DNA from: Clostridiales bacterium 1_7_47FAA
Lineage (GTDB): Bacteria; Bacillota; Clostridia; Lachnospirales; Lachnospiraceae
Assembly: GCA_000155435.1 (NCBI GenBank)
Contig: DS990261.1
Location: 398,243 to 462,242, forward strand
Length of the DNA stretch: 64,000 nucleotides
Reading direction: 5' to 3'
A program made the translations under genes and the position numbers. Below the pieces are notes generated by a model. The model saw only the letters and a list, made by a program, of their open reading frames with translations, did no database searches and had not been told where the DNA came from. The stretch's first letter is position 1. Each line of letters opens with the position of its first letter. This document shows, piece by piece, positions 51,093 through 59,913 of this stretch.

Positions 51093-52871
51093 ATGGAACA
51101 TTTAATGTTTACATTAGTGACGTTCATTCTTTTTACGGCCCTGGTGGGTGTGATATCTGCAAAGATAGTAAAGGGCGGGGATGACCAGAAGACGGCAAAG
51201 GGATATTTCCTTGCGGGAAGCGGTCTGGGCGGTACCTTCATCGCCGGTTCCATGCTGCTGACCAATCTTTCGGCCGAGAACCTGGTAGGGCTTTCGGGCC
51301 AGTCTTACGCAGCCAACATGTCGGGAATGGCATGGGAGGCAACGGCTGTGATTGCAACCATTGTCATGGCCTTTGTATTCCTTCCGCTGTATCTGAGGAA
51401 AGGCTACACCACGCTTCCTGAGTTCATGGAAGAGCGTTACGGCATCTTTGTGCGCAGGATGGTTTCCTTGTTTTTCCTGGTAGGATACCTGCTCATAGGC
51501 ATTCCTGTCTGTCTGTACGCGGGGGCCATCGGTTTTAACCAGATATTTGACCTGTCGAGTATTTTCGGCATCAGTTCCCAGACAGCGCTTACCATCCTGA
51601 TTGTATTGGTTGGCATTATCGGCGCGCTGTATGCTGTACTCGGAGGTCTGAAAGCAGTTGCCGTATCCGATACGATCAACGGCGTCCTGCTGGTAGGCGG
51701 TTCCCTTTTAGTGGTAATATTCGGATTCATCGCAGTAGGCAATGCCAAGGCGGACGGCGGTTTTGCTGCGGGCGTAAACTATGTGCTGGATAACAATTAT
51801 ATGCAGTTAAATGCCATTGGCGGCAAGAATGACCCGGTGCCCTTTGCATGTATTTTCACCGGCATGGTCCTGGCAAACCTGTTTTACTGGGGCACCAACC
51901 AGGTGCTGATCCAGAGGGCGCTTGGCGCAAAGAACCTGAAGGAAGGGCAGAAGGGCGTATTGATTTCCGGTTTCCTGAAAATGATGGTTCCCATGCTTCT
52001 GGTGCTTCCGGGCGTCATCGCTGCCGCGCTGGTTGGGACCGGTCTGGAGAGCAAGGATTTCGCATATCCCACATTGGTTGCCAGATCCCTTCCGTGGCCC
52101 GTGGTAGGATTGTTCTGCGCCGCGCTGTTCGGTTCCGTCATCTCCACTTATAACTCCTTCCTGAATGCGGCTTCCACCGTATTCATGGTAGATATTTATA
52201 AACCGATTTTCAACCCCGGATTGTCGGATGAGAAAACAGTGGTTTATGCAAAAAGGATTGGCTGGGGCTTTGCAGCATTCGCAATCTGCTTTACCCCGTT
52301 CCTTCAGGTCCTGAGCACTGGCCTTTATGACTTCGGGCGCAGCTTTACCGGATTTTACAACATCCCCATCATTACCCTGGTCTTAATCGGTATGTTCAGT
52401 AAAAAGGGTTCATCCCTGGGCGCGGTTGCGGCATCCATATGGCATGTATTCTTTTATTCAGGCTATAAGTTCTGGTTCAAATACATTGACATGCCTTTTA
52501 CCAATGCGGTCCTGGGTATCAACTATATGCATATTTACGCGATTTCGTTCGTCATCATGCTGGTCATCATTTTCGTATGTGCCAAGATACAGCCCAATGA
52601 CAAGATATTTGACAACAGCACTCAGAAGAATGCCAGCTATGACATGACGCCGTGGGTACATAAAAATGCAGTTGCCATCTGGCTGGTTTCCTTCCTGGTA
52701 TATGAGTATTTCCTGTTCTCACCCGCCGGCTTTGCCACACCGGACAGGAACATGGGCCTGATCGGCGGCGTGACCCTGGCTCTTGCGGCTGAGACCGTAA
52801 TCCTCTATCTGATGGAGAAAAAAAAACGGGTAAGCGCAAACGCGTGCCAGACAGTGAATGCGGAAAGATAG
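51093..52871 (+). CDS. Sodium:solute symporter (SSS/SLC5), candidate sulfoquinovose importer
   Basis: 592 residues, about 14 membrane helices. SSS landmarks: F-L-A-G-S-G-L-G-G-T-F-I-A-G-S-M-L-L-T-N-L-S-A-E-N (helix 1 sodium/sugar region, about 33-57), R-K-G-Y-T-T-L-P-E-F-M-E-E-R-Y-G, and Y-A-V-L-G-G-L-K-A-V-A-V-S-D (the SSS signature). It resembles SglT-type sugar symporters. Lying between DUF4867 and the sulfoquinovosidase, it is the only importer in the cluster and so the likely entry route for sulfoquinovose or its glycerol glycoside. E. coli uses a different family (YihO) for this. Confidence 0.82.
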   Translation: MEHLMFTLVTFILFTALVGVISAKIVKGGDDQKTAKGYFLAGSGLGGTFIAGSMLLTNLSAENLVGLSGQSYAANMSGMAWEATAVIATIVMAFVFLPLYLRKGYTTLPEFMEERYGIFVRRMVSLFFLVGYLLIGIPVCLYAGAIGFNQIFDLSSIFGISSQTALTILIVLVGIIGALYAVLGGLKAVAVSDTINGVLLVGGSLLVVIFGFIAVGNAKADGGFAAGVNYVLDNNYMQLNAIGGKNDPVPFACIFTGMVLANLFYWGTNQVLIQRALGAKNLKEGQKGVLISGFLKMMVPMLLVLPGVIAAALVGTGLESKDFAYPTLVARSLPWPVVGLFCAALFGSVISTYNSFLNAASTVFMVDIYKPIFNPGLSDEKTVVYAKRIGWGFAAFAICFTPFLQVLSTGLYDFGRSFTGFYNIPIITLVLIGMFSKKGSSLGAVAASIWHVFFYSGYKFWFKYIDMPFTNAVLGINYMHIYAISFVIMLVIIFVCAKIQPNDKIFDNSTQKNASYDMTPWVHKNAVAIWLVSFLVYEYFLFSPAGFATPDRNMGLIGGVTLALAAETVILYLMEKKKRVSANACQTVNAER

Positions 52872-52991
52872 GAAAATGATTTAAATCTCCCGCAAAGTGG
52901 GACGCACAGCTGGCGGAAGACAATTTACAGACACGCCCTGGCACCGCCGGAGGGCGCTGGATGCTATCAATTACAGGCAAGGAGGTTTCAT

Positions 52992-55013
52992 ATGGAGTTT
53001 ATTCGTAAGGAAATGGACTGGGAGTTAAATGCAAACGGCCGCAGCATACTGGAATGCAAAGGCAGCAAGCCCATGATTTACGTTGGATACGGGGAAGAAT
53101 CCGTGGATATGTACAGGGGAAATTTTAAGATTGAGGACTATGTGGTGGAACGGCGTCCTTTACATGTGACCGGGATTACAGAAGGGCCGGAGGGCATTTC
53201 CATGGACATGGAAGGGCAGCTTACGCTTACGGTCAGGGTTGAGGGAGAGTGCGCGCTCCTCTCCTTTACCCAGGTGGATCCGCGCATCAACCGGTTCTGG
53301 TTCCGGGTGGAGGCGGATGAGGAAGAGTGCTGTTACGGCTGCGGCGAGCAGATGTCGTATTTTAACCTGAGGGGAAGGCATTTCCCTTTGTGGACCTCTG
53401 AACCGGGGGTGGGAAGGGATAAGACCACCTATGTGACCTGGCGCTCCGATGTGGAGAATAAGGCGGGAGGGGATTATTATAACACCAACTATCCGGAACC
53501 CACCTATGTCTCTTCCAGGCATTACTATCTCCATGTGGATTCCACTGCCTATGCTGATTTTGATTTCAGGAACAGGGAGTTCCATGAGCTGCAGATATGG
53601 GAAGTGCCTGCATCCATCCGCATAGAGGCAGCCCCCACCTTCGTGGAACTGCTGGAAAAGCTGACAGCATTCCTCGGGCGCCAGCCCGAACTTCCTGAAT
53701 GGGTATACAACGGCCTGATCATCGGCGTACAGGGAGGCAATGAACGCTCCTTCGGACTTCTTGACAGGACCCTGGAAAAAGGAATCAAGGTGTCCGGCCT
53801 GTGGTGCCAGGACTGGTGCGGCAAACGTGTCACGTCCTTCGGAAAACGTCTTCAGTGGGACTGGCAGTACCATAAGGAAATGTACCCGAACCTGCCAAAG
53901 CGCATTGAGGAGCTTCACGCCAGGGGCATCCGGTTCCTTGGCTATATCAATCCCTATCTGGTCAATGACGGCGTCCTTTATGAAGAGGGGAAGGCAAAGG
54001 GCTACTTTGCCACCAAGGGGGATGGAAGCGATTACCTGGTGGATTTCGGCGAGTTTTACTGCGGCGTGGTGGACCTGACCAACCCGGACGCATATGAGTG
54101 GTTTAAGGACGAAGTGATTAAGAAGCACAGCCTGGACATCGGCATTGACGGCTGGATGGCTGATTTTGGGGAGTATCTCCCAACGGATGACTTAAGGCTT
54201 TACAGCGGTAAATCCCCCATGATGGAACACAACCGCTGGCCGGCCCTCTGGGCAAAATGCAACTACGATGCGGTAAAGGAAGAGGGCAGGCTGGGAGAGG
54301 TTGTATACTTCATGCGCGCCGGCGGAACCGGCAGCCAGAAGTACTGTACCCTTTTATGGGCAGGGGACCAGTCCGTGGACTTCACCATCCATGACGGCCT
54401 GGCAACGGTAATCTGCGCGGCCCTAAGCGCGGGCATGACCGGATGCGGACTGAGCCACAGTGATATCGGCGGCTATACCTCCCTGTTTGACAATACCAGG
54501 ACAAAGGAACTGTTCTTAAGATGGTCCGAGATGGCCATGTTCACGCCGGTGATGCGCACCCATGAGGGGAACCGGCCGGACACGAATTTCCAGTACTATG
54601 AGGATGAGGACTGTATGGAGCAGCTGGCAAGACTGGTGGATATCTACACCATGCTGTCCCCGTACATGAAGGTCCTGGTTAAGGAAAATGCCGAAAAGGG
54701 CATCCCGGTGCAGCGACCGCTGTTCCTTCACTATGAGGAGGATGGGAAGGCATATGGCATCCAGTATGAATACCTGCTGGGACGTGACCTTCTGGTGGCC
54801 CCGGTCTACCTTGAGGCCAGGGAAGACTGGGATGTGTATCTTCCGGAAGGCGAATGGGTCCACTTGTGGACAGGGGATGTGTATCAGGGCGGTGATGTGA
54901 ACGTGGAAGCGCCTCTGGGCTACACCCCGGCATTTTACCTGAAGGATTCATCGTACGCGCCTTTGTTTGAGGAAATCCGCAGGAAATATGGGACAGCGGC
55001 GTCCAGGGATTAA
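52992..55013 (+). CDS. yihQ: Sulfoquinovosidase (GH31, YihQ-like)
   Basis: 673 residues, near the length of E. coli YihQ and alignable along most of it by eye. Nucleophile Asp391 in W-M-A-D-F-G-E-Y-L-P; acid/base Asp459 in L-W-A-G-D-Q-S-V-D. The sulfonate-recognising residues known from YihQ (Arg301, Trp304, Tyr508) are present as Arg286 and Trp289 in G-K-R-L-Q-W and Tyr495 in S-D-I-G-G-Y. It hydrolyses sulfoquinovosyl glycerol and sulfolipid-derived glycosides to sulfoquinovose. No signal peptide, so it acts in the cytoplasm after uptake. AAGGAGG precedes the ATG. The residue match makes an ordinary alpha-glucosidase unlikely. Confidence 0.88.
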   Translation: MEFIRKEMDWELNANGRSILECKGSKPMIYVGYGEESVDMYRGNFKIEDYVVERRPLHVTGITEGPEGISMDMEGQLTLTVRVEGECALLSFTQVDPRINRFWFRVEADEEECCYGCGEQMSYFNLRGRHFPLWTSEPGVGRDKTTYVTWRSDVENKAGGDYYNTNYPEPTYVSSRHYYLHVDSTAYADFDFRNREFHELQIWEVPASIRIEAAPTFVELLEKLTAFLGRQPELPEWVYNGLIIGVQGGNERSFGLLDRTLEKGIKVSGLWCQDWCGKRVTSFGKRLQWDWQYHKEMYPNLPKRIEELHARGIRFLGYINPYLVNDGVLYEEGKAKGYFATKGDGSDYLVDFGEFYCGVVDLTNPDAYEWFKDEVIKKHSLDIGIDGWMADFGEYLPTDDLRLYSGKSPMMEHNRWPALWAKCNYDAVKEEGRLGEVVYFMRAGGTGSQKYCTLLWAGDQSVDFTIHDGLATVICAALSAGMTGCGLSHSDIGGYTSLFDNTRTKELFLRWSEMAMFTPVMRTHEGNRPDTNFQYYEDEDCMEQLARLVDIYTMLSPYMKVLVKENAEKGIPVQRPLFLHYEEDGKAYGIQYEYLLGRDLLVAPVYLEAREDWDVYLPEGEWVHLWTGDVYQGGDVNVEAPLGYTPAFYLKDSSYAPLFEEIRRKYGTAASRD

Positions 55014-55016
55014 GGT

Positions 55017-55877
55017 GTGGATATGAGATACGCAGCATTTTTCCTTGTCATATTATTGTCCAACATCATCCAGGGAATCACAGGCTTTGCAGGGACCATC
55101 CTTGCAATGCCTCCCAGCCTGATGCTGGTAGGGTATAATACAGCCAAGCCGGTGCTTAACGTGCTGGGCCTGCTGTCCGGGATATACGTGTTTGCCGGGC
55201 ACAGGAAGCATGTGTGCTGGGGCGAGCTTAAGAAAATCGTGGCCGTGATGGCAGTTGGGATTGTGGGAGGCATTTTCCTGAAAGGCTTTTTTGCGGGAAG
55301 GGAGAGGATGCTCTACGCTTTGCTGGGACTGTTTGTTGTCTGTCTGTCCGTTCAGGGGCTGTGGAAGCTTCGGATGGAAAGGCAGGAGGAGGCAAAGGGC
55401 CAGGCTGGAGGGCCGGATGCGGCAGGCGGGCAAGGAACGGAAGGGCTGCGGCCAGGTGGGGCTAAAGCCGTGGAGCCGCAGGCAGCAGGAACATTCAGGG
55501 AATCATCGGCCCAGGGATCTAAAACCACCCCGGCCCTGTACCTTCTTCTTGGCCTGGCCGGGATTGTCCATGGTATTTTCGTATCGGGCGGCCCCCTGTT
55601 AATCGGCTACCTGACCAGACGGATCCAGGATAAGGTCAGCTTCAGGGCCACCATTTCCACGGTGTGGGTGGTGCTCAACACCATCATCATGCTGGATGAT
55701 ATCCGTTCAGGGTTATGGAACCCGGAGCTGGTAAAGATACAGGTGGTTTCCATTCCCTTCCTGTTGGCTGGCATGGCGGTTGGAAGCCATCTTTATGCGA
55801 AGATGAGCCAGCGCCTGTTCATGCTGATTACATATGTACTTTTGTTTCTATCGGGAATTTCCCTGTTAATAAAGTAA
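55017..55877 (+). CDS. TauE/SafE-family sulfonate exporter
   Basis: 286 residues in two four-helix halves with the TauE motifs Q-G-I-T-G-F-A-G-T (about 21-29) and G-I-V-H-G-I-F-V-S-G-G-P-L-L-I-G-Y (about 182-198). A hydrophilic Gly/Ala-rich linker of about 55 residues (120-175) splits the halves and is longer than usual. It starts three bases after the sulfoquinovosidase stop. In sulfoglycolysis clusters this family exports the C3 sulfonate end product (dihydroxypropanesulfonate or sulfolactate); sulfite is the alternative. Confidence 0.82.
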   Translation: MDMRYAAFFLVILLSNIIQGITGFAGTILAMPPSLMLVGYNTAKPVLNVLGLLSGIYVFAGHRKHVCWGELKKIVAVMAVGIVGGIFLKGFFAGRERMLYALLGLFVVCLSVQGLWKLRMERQEEAKGQAGGPDAAGGQGTEGLRPGGAKAVEPQAAGTFRESSAQGSKTTPALYLLLGLAGIVHGIFVSGGPLLIGYLTRRIQDKVSFRATISTVWVVLNTIIMLDDIRSGLWNPELVKIQVVSIPFLLAGMAVGSHLYAKMSQRLFMLITYVLLFLSGISLLIK

Positions 55878-55892
55878 AGGAGATATAAAAAC

Positions 55893-57230
55893 ATGAAATA
55901 CCAAGTTGCATACATACCGATTGGAGTACCTACCTTTCATCTGGAAAGCGCCCAGGTGGAATTTGATAAATCCGTGGGCCTGATTTCCTCCCTCACAGAG
56001 GACGGCGTTTACCCGGATAAAATGCTTCTGTCCATGGATGACCTGTGCGCCTTTCTGGATACAATCAATCCTGGTCTTATCATCCTGCAGAACATCACCT
56101 TTGCCAATGCGGCCTTTGCAAGCGAGGTGCTTAAACGCTTCACCTGCCCTGTGCTGCTGTGGACCCTGAGGGAGCCGGTGATTGACGGCGGGCGCCTGAG
56201 GCTGAATTCCCTGACCGGGGCATTCTCAGCGGGCAATGCCCTGCGTGCGTTCAGGGACGGCGAATTTGAATATGTCTTCGGTTCGCCGGAAGAAGATGAG
56301 GTGGCTGGCGCTGTTAAGGCAGCCATTGGCGCAGCCAGGATAAAGCACCAGATGCGGGAGCTGAAAATGGCTTCCATCGGCCATACGCCCCAGGGCTTTG
56401 GGTTCGGAAGGGCGCTGGATTCCGAGCTTATGCGCGCCTTTGGGGTGACCCTGGAATCCATTGAAGCCAGGGAACTGATTGACAAGGCAAAGTCATTTAC
56501 GGATGAGGAATGCGCTCCCTGCCTGGAGGAGGCAAAAGCCATGATGGTGGGGCTGGAGGGTACACCGGAGAAGAACGTGAAGGATTTTGCCAGACTATAT
56601 AAGGCTTACAAGGATTATGTGGCTGGGAACCATATCGGGGCCTTATCTTCCAGGTGCTGGCCGGACTTCTTTACATCCTTTGGGACCCCGGTATGTTCCG
56701 TGCTGGCCATGCTCAATGCGTCGGGGATTGCCGCAAGCTGCGAATCCGACGTATACGGGGCATTGTCCATGTACATCGGGACACAGCTGACCGGCAATGC
56801 CGCATTTTTCGGGGACCCTGTGTCCATGGATGAAAAGGAAGGGACCATTACCTTCTGGCACTGCGGAATGGCGGCCTGCACCCTGGCAAGAAAGGATACC
56901 GGGGCACAGGTGGGCGTACACCCCAACCGCAAGATTGGCCCGGTCATGGATTTTGGATGCCGGGCATGTGAGAAAGTGACCATTTTCCGGGTGGGCCGTA
57001 AGGCGGACGGCAGCTTCCGGTTCTTCATCGCCTCCGGCGAGGCCCTGGACCGTCCAAAACAGTTCTGCGGGACTTCCGTGGTGGTGAAGACAGAACATGA
57101 TGCCAAGGATATCATAGTGAAGAGTGTTAAGAGTGGCTGGGAACCGCATTTTGTGGTGATTTACGGGGATGCGGCCCAGGAACTTACCATGCTGGCGCAT
57201 ATGATGGGGATGGAGGCCTGTGTATATTAG
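55893..57230 (+). CDS. L-fucose-isomerase-like protein, candidate sulfoquinovose isomerase
   Basis: 445 residues, soluble. Layout follows the FucI/AraA superfamily: two Rossmann-like N-terminal domains (Y-I-P-I-G-V-P-T-F; L-I-I-L-Q-N-I-T-F; V-L-L-W-T-L-R-E-P-V) and a C-terminal metal/substrate domain (C-W-P-D-F; A-A-S-C-E-S-D-V-Y-G-A; F-W-H-C-G-M-A-A; H-P-N-R-K-I-G-P-V-M-D-F-G). Glu in C-E-S-D and His in W-H-C-G are plausible metal ligands. In this context it is the best candidate for converting sulfoquinovose to sulfofructose, since no YihS homologue is present. AAGGAG precedes the ATG, 15 bases after tauE. Confidence 0.75.
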   Translation: MKYQVAYIPIGVPTFHLESAQVEFDKSVGLISSLTEDGVYPDKMLLSMDDLCAFLDTINPGLIILQNITFANAAFASEVLKRFTCPVLLWTLREPVIDGGRLRLNSLTGAFSAGNALRAFRDGEFEYVFGSPEEDEVAGAVKAAIGAARIKHQMRELKMASIGHTPQGFGFGRALDSELMRAFGVTLESIEARELIDKAKSFTDEECAPCLEEAKAMMVGLEGTPEKNVKDFARLYKAYKDYVAGNHIGALSSRCWPDFFTSFGTPVCSVLAMLNASGIAASCESDVYGALSMYIGTQLTGNAAFFGDPVSMDEKEGTITFWHCGMAACTLARKDTGAQVGVHPNRKIGPVMDFGCRACEKVTIFRVGRKADGSFRFFIASGEALDRPKQFCGTSVVVKTEHDAKDIIVKSVKSGWEPHFVVIYGDAAQELTMLAHMMGMEACVY

Positions 57231-57302
57231 GGCGTGTTTGAAAATTGCTTTCCGCCGGCTGTGCTTTGCCTGGTATTGCTTTGCCCGGTATCCAAGTTTT
57301 CC

Positions 57303-57331
57303 TTGATTTTAAATGTGTTTACGCCTATACT
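57303..57331 (+). promoter_or_regulatory. Promoter of the ROK regulator gene
   Basis: TTGATT (57303-57308), 17-base spacer and TATACT (57326-57331). It lies between the isomerase and regulator genes, so the regulator can be transcribed separately. Confidence 0.6.
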
Positions 57332-57391
57332 GATATGAGATGTGATTTACAATATCCCGGTGGACCGGGAAATGAGATGGAGGGAGAAGTT

Positions 57392-58597
57392 ATGGGCTAT
57401 ACGGGTATTAACCTTGAAAATGTAAAAGTGAGTAACCGCAGCGCCATATTGAAACTTCTCAATGACCATGGCGCCATGTCCAGAAAGGACATAGCCCTGG
57501 AACTGGGCCTGACCCCGGCCACGGTTACCCTGATCTGCACCCAGCTGCTCTCTGCCGGAATCCTTGTGGAAAAGGGGGAGATGGAAGAGGAGAAGCGGGC
57601 AGGCAGGAAAAAGGTATCCATTGATATTAATTATCAGTATAAATACGTGCTTTCCGTGAGCATAGAAGCCCCTGAAACCTGTATATCCATCAGCGACCTG
57701 AAGGGCAGGCTGATTGCAGGCAGGAAGCTGAAGACAGACGGCGCCCTGGAGCCGCAGGTATTCTTAAAGCAGGTGGCGGATGAGGGCAAGTCCCTTATGT
57801 GGGAACAGGGAATATCAAAGGAATCGGTTCTCGGCGCGGGCATATCCCTTCCCGGCCCCGTGAAACGGGATACAGGAGTCAGCCTTCATGCTTACCGTAT
57901 ATGGAATGAGGCGGTGCCGGTTGGGGAGTATATGAAGATGTACCTGGACCTTCCCGTGGTGGTGGAAAATAACGTAAAGGCATTTGCCGAGGGGGAACTG
58001 ATATACGGTACAGGCAAAAATCAGGAAAACCTTCTGTTCATCAAATGGGGGCCGGGTGTCGGTTCTGCCATCATCATACAGAATAAGATATATGACAGCC
58101 AGAATTCCAAGACCGCGGAAATCGGCCACTATATCGTGGAGCCGGGCGGGCTTCCCTGCCGCTGCGGCAGACGGGGCTGCCTGGAGACCCATGTGGCCAC
58201 CCATGCCATGGCCGAGCGTGTGAGGCGGGCCTGCACAAAGGAGTCCATGCCCGGACTCTATGCATTCGTGGACGGGGATGTGGAAAAGATTGAAGTCAGG
58301 AACATGGAACAGTGGATAGAGATAGAAGACCCGGGACTTCAGAAAATCATTGATGATATTGTGGAGCGGCTGGCCAGGACCGTGGTGAACACCATCACCC
58401 TGCTGGCCCCGGATAAGGTCATCATCTATGGGTTCATGTTTGAAATGGACCATATCCAGAAACGGTTCCTGGACTTCTGTACGTATTATGATTCCCTGTA
58501 TGACGGGGATTATATCCTGAAATCCGGGCTTAGTGACCGCATTGGATACATCGGGCCTCTGGCAATTGTTGTGAATGAAATGTTCCTGGGGATGTAA
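57392..58597 (+). CDS. ROK-family transcriptional regulator of sulfoglycolysis
   Basis: 401 residues. Winged helix-turn-helix at the N-terminus (N-R-S-A-I-L-K-L-L-N-D-H-G-A-M-S-R-K-D-I-A-L-E-L-G-L-T-P-A-T-V) followed by a ROK sugar-binding domain with the zinc motif C-R-C-G-R-R-G-C-L-E (about 258-267) and V-V-E-N-N-V-K-A-F-A-E-G-E. NagC/XylR type: sugar binding should release it from operators. ATG 57392 is six bases past GGAGGG; earlier in-frame starts precede the promoter. It closes the cluster, and the repeated TTGTACAAAATTAA motif is its candidate target. Confidence 0.85.
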   Translation: MGYTGINLENVKVSNRSAILKLLNDHGAMSRKDIALELGLTPATVTLICTQLLSAGILVEKGEMEEEKRAGRKKVSIDINYQYKYVLSVSIEAPETCISISDLKGRLIAGRKLKTDGALEPQVFLKQVADEGKSLMWEQGISKESVLGAGISLPGPVKRDTGVSLHAYRIWNEAVPVGEYMKMYLDLPVVVENNVKAFAEGELIYGTGKNQENLLFIKWGPGVGSAIIIQNKIYDSQNSKTAEIGHYIVEPGGLPCRCGRRGCLETHVATHAMAERVRRACTKESMPGLYAFVDGDVEKIEVRNMEQWIEIEDPGLQKIIDDIVERLARTVVNTITLLAPDKVIIYGFMFEMDHIQKRFLDFCTYYDSLYDGDYILKSGLSDRIGYIGPLAIVVNEMFLGM

Positions 58598-58619
58598 GCC
58601 CCATTGGATTAAGAGGAAT

Positions 58620-58668
58620 AAGGGAGTCCGGATCAAGTGATGATTCATCACATGATCCAGGCTCCCTT
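58620..58668. terminator. Convergent hairpin terminator
   Basis: AAGGGAG...GGATCA-GTGATGA pairs with TCATCAC-TGATCC...CTCCCTT across 58620-58668 with small bulges, separating the ROK gene from the opposing DAHP synthase gene. Confidence 0.7.
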
Positions 58669-58678
58669 ATATGTTTTC

Positions 58679-59710
58679 TTAATCCAGGTTATCTGCAATC
58701 TCATACAGCAGCCGCTCTGAATCTTCCCATCCCAGACATGGGTCCGTGATGGACTGGCCGTAGCAGTGCTGGCCGATCTTCTGGCTGCCGGGTTCGATGT
58801 AGCTCTCAATCATAAGGCCCTTTACCAGCTGTTTGATATCGCCGGAATGACGGCGGCTGTGAAGGACTTCCTTTGCAATCCTTATCTGCTCCTTATACTG
58901 CTTGTTGGAGTTGGCGTGGTTGGTATCCACGATGCAGGCCGGGTTCTTCAAATCACGCTTGGCGTATAGGTCAAAGAGCAGTTTTAAATCCTCATAGTGA
59001 TAGTTGGGGATGCATTGTCCCCTTTTGTTCACCGCTCCCCTGAGGATGGTGTGGGTGAGGGGGTTGCCGGGGCACTGTACCTCGCTGGCCCGGAAGATGA
59101 AGTCATGGGGGAGCTGGGCAGCCACAACGGAGTTCAGCATGACAGTCAGGTCGCCGCTGGTGGGGTTCTTCATGCCCACAGGCACATCGCAGCCGCTGGC
59201 CACCAGGCGGTGGAACTGGTTCTCCACGGAACGTGCGCCCACGGCAACATAGGACATCATGTCGGAGAGATAGTTCAGGTTCTCAGGATAAAGCATCTCA
59301 TCCGCAGTGGGGAAGCCTGTTTCGCGCAGGACCCTCATGTGCATGTGGCGGATGGCCAGTATGCCCTCGAACATATCCGGTTTTTTCTCCGGGTCAGGCT
59401 GGTGTACCATTCCCATATAGCCTTCGCCCGTGGTCCTGGGCTTGTTGGTGTACACCCTGGGTATGATGATGAGCTTGTCCTTTGTCTGTTCCTGGACCTT
59501 TACAAGACGGCTGGTGTAATCACATACAGCCTCTTCGTTATCAGCAGAACAGGGGCCGATGATTACAACAAACTTATGGCTTTCCCCGGTAAATACTTCC
59601 CTGATTTCCTCGTCCCGCCTGCGTTTGATTTCTGCCAGTTCAGGAGCCAGCGGAAACTGTTCCCGTATCTCTGCCGGTGAAGGCAGCTTGTTGATAAATG
59701 TGAATCCCAT
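58679..59710 (-). CDS. aroF: 3-deoxy-7-phosphoheptulonate synthase (class I)
   Basis: 343 residues, typical of AroF/AroG/AroH-type DAHP synthases. Motifs: I-I-G-P-C-S-A-D-N (about 50-58), K-P-R-T-T-G-E-G-Y-M-G-M (phosphoenolpyruvate site), K-N-P-T-S-G-D and D-T-N-H-A-N-S-N-K (metal ligands). Condenses phosphoenolpyruvate and erythrose-4-phosphate, the first step of aromatic amino acid synthesis; the isozyme letter is not certain. GGAGG precedes the ATG. A promoter on the minus strand reads TTTACG (59828-59833 complement), 17 bases, TATAAT (59805-59810 complement), with a GC-rich hairpin in the leader. Confidence 0.9.
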   Translation of the reverse strand: MGFTFINKLPSPAEIREQFPLAPELAEIKRRRDEEIREVFTGESHKFVVIIGPCSADNEEAVCDYTSRLVKVQEQTKDKLIIIPRVYTNKPRTTGEGYMGMVHQPDPEKKPDMFEGILAIRHMHMRVLRETGFPTADEMLYPENLNYLSDMMSYVAVGARSVENQFHRLVASGCDVPVGMKNPTSGDLTVMLNSVVAAQLPHDFIFRASEVQCPGNPLTHTILRGAVNKRGQCIPNYHYEDLKLLFDLYAKRDLKNPACIVDTNHANSNKQYKEQIRIAKEVLHSRRHSGDIKQLVKGLMIESYIEPGSQKIGQHCYGQSITDPCLGWEDSERLLYEIADNLD

Positions 59711-59804
59711 ATCTTATGTCCTCCCATGTATAAATACCGCGCCCGGTAAAGGGCGGCCTTTGGTGTCCGCCTGTTCCGGGTGCACGGATGTATTTCAATG
59801 CTTC

Positions 59805-59882
59805 ATTATAGTATAGAAACCGGGATTCGTAAAGGGTTAATACCACGAAAATGTTGACAATCCGGGCATTTATAAGTATAAA
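59805..59882. promoter_or_regulatory. Divergent promoters of aroF and EamA genes
   Basis: Leftward: TTTACG/TATAAT on the minus strand (59833-59805, 17-base spacer). Rightward: TTGACA (59854-59859), 17-base spacer, TATAAA (59877-59882). The -35 elements are only 20 bases apart, so one regulator could control both. Confidence 0.6.
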
Positions 59883-59913
59883 TAGAGCATGACAGGATAG
59901 GAGTACGGGGAAT

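Noticed and set aside
53160-54128. Minus-strand frame of 322 codons inside the sulfoquinovosidase gene
   Set aside because: Antisense shadow of a gene with intact catalytic residues; no ribosome site or family resemblance.
48641-58597. Complete desulfonation of the C3 sulfonate
   Set aside because: No glycyl-radical dihydroxypropanesulfonate lyase, sulfolactate sulfo-lyase or sulfite reductase gene is in the window, so only export of the C3 sulfonate can be supported.
57815-58651. Minus-strand frame of 278 codons opposite the ROK regulator
   Set aside because: Covers the conserved ROK zinc motif in antisense and reads as a His/Ile-rich shadow without domain features.
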